A stretch of DNA of 64,000 nt, from the NCBI GenBank assembly GCA_024688885.1, contig JAILDV010000050.1:1-64000 (forward strand), in the 5' to 3' direction. The stretch is from Bacteroidaceae bacterium. GTDB lineage: Bacteria; Bacteroidota; Bacteroidia; Bacteroidales; Bacteroidaceae. Positions 40,528 through 50,000 of the stretch are shown in pieces. Made by a program: the position numbers and the translations under genes. The stretch's first letter is position 1, and each line of letters starts with the position of its first letter. The notes under the pieces are model-generated. The model searched no databases and had not been told where the DNA came from. It worked only from the letters and a program-made list of their open reading frames with translations.

Positions 40528-41016
40528 TTATTCCTCGCCTGTAAAGAAGGGCACTTCATAGGGCACTCCTTGGTCGGTGGGTTGAATGGTGGAGTCGAAC
40601 TCTTTCCAGTCGCTGACGGTAAAGATGCGGTGCAACTTGTCGCAATAGTATTTCAGCGTGACGGAACCTTCGCCACTGTTTCCCTGGATGGGAAGCATGA
40701 AATAATACTGTCCGCCTGTCTCTTTCAGAGCGCTTACAGCACGTACCTCACCATTCAGCAGGGCACACATCAGGTCTTCAGAAGACGCATAAGGCAACAG
40801 CACGGATTGCACACCAATCTGGACAGACATGGGCCAATCATCCAATGAATTAGGGTCATAGGAAACCACCCACGACGGACGTGCATCCGTACCTTCTTCG
40901 AGTGTCATGCTGGTACCATGAGTCTCCTTTGACTCATCGTCATCTGACGAGCTGCAAGCTCCCAGAAGCAGGGTGGCAACCAGTGCCACACCTGCTCTAT
41001 ACAATAGTTTCTTCAT
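40528..41016 (-). CDS. small lipoprotein
   Basis: MKKLLYRAGVALVATLLLGACSSSDDD lipobox; TAATG overlap with the upstream giant ORF. Confidence 0.75.
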   Translation of the reverse strand: MKKLLYRAGVALVATLLLGACSSSDDDESKETHGTSMTLEEGTDARPSWVVSYDPNSLDDWPMSVQIGVQSVLLPYASSEDLMCALLNGEVRAVSALKETGGQYYFMLPIQGNSGEGSVTLKYYCDKLHRIFTVSDWKEFDSTIQPTDQGVPYEVPFFTGEE

Positions 41017-44000
41017 TATTTAATCAGTATTTTTTTTCTGTTAAAGATATAGACACCTGGCATCTGTGGACGTCGGTCAAGCTTGCGACCTTGCAAGTCG
41101 TACCACGCTCCCGCCTCTTGATGGCTCACTTCTGCGAAGTGGATGACAGTCGGGTTGTCCACCGTACCCATCACTGCATCGGTCTTGTAGGTCATCAGGT
41201 CACCACTCAGAGCTATGAGCTCCTCGCCTCGTTGGACGGCAAAGTTCAGTGCGTTGTTACCATAGTCACCAATCGAGAGGTAGAACAGGTCGTCGTCTGA
41301 CTTTTCTGCCATTCCACATAGTTCCGCTCCATTGAATGCCACCAAGCAGTCACCTTCCTGCAAGTCAATGCCTGCCGTGCATGCCACGATGTTCATGGAA
41401 CTGCCTGTGCAGTTGTCGTACTTTGCGGCACAGTTCTTCTTCAGGTTGCCATAGCGTGAGGAACCCTCGTAGGAAGGATAGTAGAACGACAGGTTGTTGG
41501 TACCCACATGCTTGAGCATGTAACCCTGACCTGCTGTCAGATGCGTCAGGGTACCCTTCCACATGCGGTTGCCTTGCGTGTCTTCCACAAGCATGGAGAA
41601 TTCGTTTTGCGACTTGATAATGTCGCCTACGCTTGCATCTGCCGTATAGTCAGCCATAGCCGTGGCAATGGGCAGGTTCAGATGAGAGAGGTAGGCAATA
41701 CGGTTCCATCCAGGTTGCACCAATATGTAGTCTTGTTGACTTCTCCCTGAGAGATAGGCTGTCTTGTTACAACAAGAATAGAAGCGATACATCTTGGTGG
41801 CATCGATTTCGATGCTGTCGTTGCCATTGTCCCAAAAGTAATTGATTCGTGTGGGGTTGTCAGCGTCTGGTATGCCCTTGTAACTGATTTCATAGAAGCC
41901 AGTGGTGCCTAACACTTCCAAGGCGTCGCCCACATCCCACTTCGTGGAACGGTTGAGCAGATTGCTGATGGTGTTCTTCTCGGGTTTCATATAGAAGGAC
42001 ACCCAGTTCCAACCTTTCTTCAGATGCATCATCTGCACCTCCTCGCCGCTGTTCACCAGCATGATGGGGTCTTTGGTGGTGCCCAAGAGCGTATCAGCAA
42101 GGAACACAAGTGGTTCGCCATCCTCTCGTTTCAGCACGCTGATGTGTCCTGTGGAGCTGTCGAAGTATTCGAAGCGCAGGGGTTGCTGGGCGGTGGAGTT
42201 GTTGTAGATAGTGATGAATGCCAGTGGCTCGTTGGCATTGGCGGTGTTGTCAACGCTCAGACGTGCCACTCCCAACGGCTCGTGGCTGTTGCCAAACACT
42301 CCGATGATGTCGTCGGGGTCGTCTGCCACGATGCCGTCTATCTTCACGCGTGCCACCACATTCATGGCGATATTCTTCTTCTTCAGGGCTTCGCTGACTG
42401 CCCAGTCTGGCTTTTCTCCACGCACCTTGATGTGTACGGGTAATGCTTCGCTCATGCCATCCTCGCTGACCAGATTGATAACCTCGTCGAAGTCACCTAT
42501 GTTGGCAAAGGGCGAAACGCTCAACGAGATGGTTTCCTGATCGGTGGCGCCAATCGTTCCGCTGGTCTTCGAAGGCGTGATCCAGAGCGGCTGGTTCTCA
42601 ATGTAGTAGGAATGCGACTTCCCGCTCTGATTCTGGATGGTCACATCGACTGTGGCACCATAACCATAATAGGTTTCCACGTTCAGACGCTTTTCCGACC
42701 ACCGCAATGGATTGCGATAGACATAAAGATCCATCATGACAGGATTCTCCATCAGGTTGCCATTGAGGTCTGCCACATCGCGCACGGTGATATAGACATT
42801 GGTCTTCTCCATATTCACGGCTGGTTCGTCAATGTTGATGAGCATGTTCTGACCATCAACCACATAACTGTAGTTCAGGTTCTCACGTTGTCCTGTATTG
42901 TCGATAGGAGCATAGTTCTCACGGTCGCTCACCCGTTCCATCATATCATCGGGGATGATGACATCCATGCGTGTGGAATAGTTGCCTTGATTGTCACGGC
43001 TCTGCTTGATGCTTTGTCCCGATGCAACCATGCGCTGCTCATGGCTCTTTTGCATTTCTGAACGGCTGAAAGGCAGATAAACCAATGTGCCCATCTCACG
43101 TCCAGAAGGCGTGGTGGAAGCATAGTCCTTGATGACGCTGACAGGCAGAGTCATCTCGTAGAGTGCCACCTCGTCGATGTTGCCCTCAAGTGCTCCCGAA
43201 GTGGTGTAGGCATCTTCGTAGGTGATGCCCGCAGACAGCGTGCCACCCATGATGCCACCCAGTGTGTCAACAGGGAATGTCTGCAACAAATCATGGTCAA
43301 CGTACAGATTGCCGACATTACGCGAACGGTTGAACGTAACTGCCAGGTGGTGCCATGCTCCATCGTTGTACGTCTTATTGCTGGTCACCTCGAACTTGCC
43401 GTTGCGATAGTACAGTTTATCGTCCTTCATGCCGATATTGAAGTGATTCTTCCACTGTGGCTCATCCTGAGCAAGACCATTCGCCAGAAGCGTGCCATTC
43501 GGGCTGCTCGTGCGGAACCAGAACATCAATGTGTAGTCCTGCGTGTCAGTGCGGACGAAAGCACTGTCGTTGAGCACCACCCCTTTCTCTCCGTCAAGTT
43601 TCACGCTCAAGCCAGCAGGCACATTCCAGGTGGCAGAATAGAGAGTGAGGTCGGTGCCACCCACAGCCTTATTGTAGCAGATGGTTCCCTTACCTTCGTT
43701 GAGCGCGAAATTGTCGAGCAATCCTGACTCATAACCTGTCAGACGCTTCTTGCCATACTGTTTGATTTCGTTTTCAGAGAGCGCCTTGTTCCAGATGCGC
43801 ATTTCCAGCATGGTGCCGTGGTAATCTTCTGATTCGAAATCAGTGTCATTATCTAAAACGAGCCTATTGCCCAATGACAACGTACCCATTCCCTCATATA
43901 TACCTTCATAAACCGCCTCGCCAATCTTCGTGTTTCCGTCATAAAAGGCAATGTTGGTCTGCTGTTTCTCCATGTCGGCTGTAAACACATAACTTACCTG

Positions 44001-47000
44001 ATGCAATCCGGAGAACTCCACAGGCTTGTCGCTGTAGAACGGCTGATTGTTGATGATGACCATCAGATAGTTCTCGGCATTCAAACCTGCTTGCAAATGA
44101 TTTCTCACCGTGCCATGTCTGAAAATGCCCATCGGCTGGGTGTGTTCATCAGGATTAATCATCACATCCAATGTGAAACTCTTCGCCGAGAAATTGCGGC
44201 CGGAGTTGGTTTCCGCCCCGTAACCACCATTGAAGCGCAGACAAGTGCCTTGGGTGATGTTGGCGGAGTTGGTCATGCCCAGCACCTCGAAATTGTTCAC
44301 TTCAGAAAGATAATTGCCGGCTATCGGCTCTGAGAAGGCAATCGTAATATCGTCACCAATGCCCAGAACTCCGTTCACCGGTTTCGGTGTGCCGAAGAGT
44401 TGAGGACGACGGGTGTCCTTCACACCTGTGAGAATAGGCGATGCTGCCGTAAGGAAACCATTTCCGTTCCGGCAATATACCACGGCACGCAGGTCGTAGT
44501 TCTGCTCCACGGGGTCTTTCTCGCCAAAGAAACTTGCCATGATGTAACCGTCGTTCTCAATGAGTTTACATGCACCACTGGCGAGCGCCATCAGCGAGTC
44601 ACTCTTGTAGTAAGAGCAGATGTTCACCCAGTCCTTATCTCCCTGAGTGGAGAGTTTGTACTGCAACTCGATATGGTCGAAGTTGCGCTGGTTCACGTTG
44701 AAGCCGTCAATACGCACAGGCATGTAGAAACCCCGTTCCCGCTGGTTGTAAGGCGACTCGGTATTCATCACCCACTTGTCGCCGGGGGTCGAGATGGCGA
44801 TGCTGCCTGCCGAAGGCACAAAGTGAGCAGAGAGTTTCAATGTCTCGATGCGCTTGGGGTCATTGGGCTCCATGAGGTTAATGCCCAAATCTTCATAGTC
44901 GAAACTGCTTCCTGCATATACTTCTATTTCCTTCGTAATCACTTCGCCTGGCTTCATCAGCACGGTGTAACCTGTGCCATTGAGCGGATTGCCACCGAAC
45001 AGCACCTTTGCGCCATGCTGATTCATGTTGTCTGGAACAGAAAGATTGAAAATCTGCGTGGCTTCGTCTGGAAGCGGACTCTCGTTCATCATGTGAATGG
45101 TATAGCGGGCAGGCTCACCGTATGGCACGTTCGACACGATGCTTTGGTCAGCCCAGATGCGCAACTGGTCAATCTTGATGGTTTTCTGGTCATAGACAGT
45201 GCCGGGACTGTAGTACTTCGTCTTGCGCTCGTCTTCCCATGGCTGGCAGGTCGCGCCACCATTGGTCTTGAAGATGAAATTACCATAGATTTGTTCATCA
45301 CTGCCTGCATAGGTTGTCCAGTTCATGCCGGCTCCCAGCCCTGTGAATCCGCCACGCACGTGGTCAAGCGTGTTGTTGATGTACTGCAGGAACACATCGG
45401 CATCGCCCTTCTTCACGGCATCGTCAATTGCGTTCTTATCCACTTTGGTGCGATAGACGCTGATGTTGTAGTTCGAACGAGCCGCCGCACTCAGCGTGAA
45501 GCCTGTCTTCTTCGACCACGATTCCGACTTTCCGTTCTTGTCGTTGAAGTCAGCGTTAAACACAGGCTTGATCTTGAACTTCACCTTGGAACCAAATCCT
45601 GGATTGACATAGATTTCGCCAGAGGGATGCCCTTTGCTGTCTTCTCCACTGAAAGTATCGAAGGTGGTCTTCACCAAGTTGTTGACGCCATCCATCGCGC
45701 CGCCCTTGGCGAACGAGAGAGGCGAGATACGGAAGTAGCAGGTATAGTCATCGCTGGTGGTAAACGTCTCGCTATATTGTACATTGGCTGCACCGTCAAA
45801 GTCGATGTTCTTCACCAGGTCTGCCGTATAAGGAGCCAACACCTTCTCATACTCGTTTTGTGCCAGGAACGATGCCCAGGTCACTATCTGGTTATTATAA
45901 TCTGCCACATCATCTGTCAGATTCGGGTTCTTCGCAGGTCTGACAATCGTGTACCTGTCCTTATTGTCAAGTGTCAAGTCTGCATGATAGCCGAAGGTCG
46001 GGTCGTTGGCATCAACGGTACTGATATAGACGTTGCGCCCGTCACGGTCCGCCATCGCCTGTGCCTCGGCTGTAGAAGTGCCTTTCGGCAACAGTCGCTC
46101 GTTGCGGAGATTGATATAATAAGGTATCAGTTCCGTCTCGATGTAGTCAGCGGTGTGCATGAACTCAGAGTTGAACTTCGTGCTGTAGGTCATCACCTCA
46201 TCGCTGATCAGATAGACCTTCTTGCCGTCATTATCCACGCCTTCTGCCAGCACGGTCACCGTACCGTTCTTCACGTTGAAGGTGTTCTCCCCCACTGTCG
46301 TTGCACCCTTCGTGCGATTCACCAGTTTCTTATACTGGCTCTCTGGCACCATACGCACGGCGATACCGTCGCCAAAGATGAAGTTGTCGGTGAAGCCGAT
46401 GAAGATGTCAGCCTTGTCGCCAATCCACTTGCCGCTTGTCGAGGTCTGGATACGTTCGGTGGTGTTCATCTCATAACTGTACACCCATGTGCCGCCAGCC
46501 TGTATGTTGAAACTGAACGTCCAGTCGCTGGTGGTGCTGGTAGAGTTGATGGTTCCGTTGGCAGGACCGGAGCCTGCGCCAGCCCAGGTGCCGATGTAGT
46601 AGTCGCTGCCTGTGCCTGTGGTCTTCTCTATCGATATGCCCAACTTGCCGTCCAGCACTGCCGTGTAGGAATACTTCAGTTTCGAGCCTTTCTCTATGTA
46701 GGCAGAACTGCCGGCACCTGGCGGGTCGCGGAGGATGTCAATCAGGTGGGTGGCACCCTTGGCGATGGTTTGCTTTCCCTGATTCTCGATGGCACCCATC
46801 ACGTAGCATTGCAAGGTCTTTCCATCGAACGGCTTGATGTCGTAGTACACACCGTCGTAGAGCAGGTTGATGTCGAGGGTGCGCAGTGAATTCTTGTCGT
46901 TTCCGAGGAACGTGGTGTTCTTTGGTATGAACTGATACTTTCCTCGTCCGACAGAATCGAGTTTCACGCTGTCAGTCACATTGTTGCCCACCAGGTCGTT

Positions 47001-50000
47001 GTGGAAATAGACCGTACCTTCATGCAGCGGCACGATGTCAGCCACCGTGTCGAGACGGTTTTCAAACGGATACTCCTCTTGTGCCTGAAGGTTGAACAGA
47101 TAGGAGGCATTGCTCATGAAGACAGGATGTCCGAGCACGTAGCGTGCAGCAGTGTCTCCCGTCCCCGGTGTCCAGATCTTCACCGTGTCGGCGTGGTTGT
47201 CAATGTCCTGCGCCATATAGAATGACTCACCATAGAACGGCTCACCGCTGTAGTTGAACTGGTTCACCGCCAGTCGCACGGGTGAATGATAGACGCACTT
47301 GTACTCGACGATGCTGTCCATGCCCACATGGGTCAGGTCGAGCGTCTCGCCCACTTTGCCCTGCTGGAACAAAGTAGAATAGCCCGTGCATGACTGCTCC
47401 GTAATCTTATACTTCGCAGGGAAGAGTTTGATTTCAAACTCACCCGTCTGGTCATCGGGATGGACGGTGATGCTGTGGCGGGTCATCTCCCAACGGGTCA
47501 TCTCCTTTGGCTGCTTGGTCTTCTGGTCAATGGCACCATGCTGCAGCGAGTCCTTGCGCTCGGTGATGGAGAGGTTCTGCGGGTCGCGCACAATCCATGA
47601 GGTGTTGTCGCCTTCCAACTGCATCACCATCTTCAGGTTATGACCCAGGTTGTTGGTCGAGAGGGACTGTCCCAGAGGCTTCGAACCTTGAATCTCGCCG
47701 CCCACCATACGTCCGCGCACCGTCACACGGGTCTGGTCCCAGAGATACACATCGGCAATGTTGCGCTGCCAATTGTGCTCCGTGGAGTCATTCTTGTTGT
47801 CTTTATCGATGTAGTAGCCGTCATATTCAAAAACGTGTCCCTCCTTCTCCACCTGTATCTTGTGCGGTCCTGCCGGAACGTTGAGGGTGAATGCGCCTTG
47901 AGTGTCGGTCTCCACACGCTTCTGGAGGTGGTTGTAAAGAGGATTCCCATCTATTTTGAACTGTGCGCCAGGCACTGGAATGCTGGAGCCTTCGTAGAGC
48001 ACCTTGCCGGTGAATACGTAATACTCACGCAGCGCCAACACCATGTTGGTGAACTCGTTCTTGTCCTCCGTAAAGTTGATGACGGCATCCGTATAGTCTG
48101 GACCATCACCTGTCACTAACACCTGAACAGTGTATCCACCATGGTTAGGCACATAGTAGAGCGAATCAATGAGATAGTAGCCTGTCTCGTCGGTGGTCAC
48201 GGTGCGTTCCACTCCCACGCCGCTGAGTTCTGGCAAAGGAGTCGCCTTGACTTCCACGCCTCCGATGCCGATGCCGTTGGGCATGCGGACGAAACCGCTC
48301 ACACGACCGAAGTTGTCGCACTTACCCTTGCAAGTGATAGAGTCGAGATGCACGCCCTCGCACTGCACCACTGACCTTACCTTATATTCATACTCATGAT
48401 GCGCCTTGGCAGTCATGTCGGTGAAACTTCTCTCCTGCACCTCTCCATTCAGCAATACAAAGCCCTTCGTGTCAGACAGGTCGCGACGATACACCTCGTA
48501 GTAATCGGCAGCACCTCCGTTGGTGTACCACTTCAGCAGCACGGCGTCGTGTATCGTTATTGACTGGATTGAATCCAACTTCACGTTGTTGTCGAAGTAG
48601 AAGGGTGATGTGGAATACTCTTCGTGTGTCCAGGGAGAGAGTTTGTTTTTGTACACTGTCCATGGGTCGCCGAGATCCGCACATAACTGTGAGAGGGTGT
48701 ACGATGAAGCATCGGTGCCCTGCAACTTGCCTATTGGTTTGGTGTAGTAACTGTTCGTGATAGTCACAGCATCATATCCGAGGTAACTGAGAATCATCGT
48801 TGCACAATCGGTTTGGCGAGAAGGCAATGATGAGGGACTGAAAACGCTGTTTTCTATCAGAACATTAGTATTCCTGCTCAGAATTCCTGCCATTCCACCA
48901 ATATTAACGAGGCTGCCCGCAAAACTCATAGACCCGTCAAACACGCAGTTCCTGATCACAATATCACCTCTTTCAGCATTTTCTATGATACCGCCAATGT
49001 GGGGACTATTCGTGTTCAGACTGGTAACGGTGGTCATAAGATTTGCCGACACGCGGCAATTCTCTATCGTTGAGGATATCGCTCTCTCTGCAATACCACC
49101 CACATAGTAATTATCACTGATATTGCCTGCCACATGCAAATTCTTGATAGTTGCATTTTCCAGCCAGTGGAAAGGGGCTGAATGCCGCTTGTAATTGACG
49201 GTCAGCGTGTGTCCGCGACCATCGAACGACCCACGGAACTTGGTATAATTGACATCGGTAATGTCACCGATGACGGCCTGACTGTCACCCAAATCAATGT
49301 CGTCTGTCATGACCACATTGTAGGATTTCATGTCTTCATCCTCGTATTGAGCCACTGCAGCCACAAAATTCTCCCAGTCCTGCCGCGAAGCGAGAACAAT
49401 CGTGTCTCCTGATACCGATGGTACAGGTATCACCGGTATGCTATAGACGGACGACGCAACGTCCTCAGTCTTGTTGCCGATGCTGAGCAGCGAACTGCCT
49501 CGGTTCACTTCGATGCGGAAGCCATAATCCACACAGGGTGTCAGGAGTTCCATCTCCAGCCGACCAGCCTTCCGCTCATCTTCGGTGATTTCACGCTCAT
49601 CCGTGTAGCGAAGTTCTCCTTTCACATACTTGTCAGTGTACAACTTCATCTGGGCATTGTGATCCCACACGTAAGTTCTATAATAGTCTCCTTCAGAACT
49701 GGTGTCCATCACTGGCACGCACTGAGCGTCCTGTACCATCCAGCCAGTTCCCAACTTACCGGCCAGTTCTGCCGCTGAGAGGTCTTTGACATTGGCATAG
49801 CCGTTGCCCATCTCCCCCCAGTTCTGGAACGAATAGTTATTCTTGCTGCCGCTGTCACCACCGTTTCCGTAGGCAATCGCACTTGAAGAGTAACGGTAGG
49901 AGAAGCCAGCATGCGCTATGTTGTTATAGGTTCCACACTCCAGGTTGTTTTCCAGGTAACTTTTTGCCGTATGTTCCCAACCAACGAAAACGCCTCCATA

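Noticed and set aside
44400-46889. 829-aa ORF on the plus strand
   Set aside because: Fully antisense to the well-supported 3854-aa ORF; composition looks like reverse translation and shows no domain.
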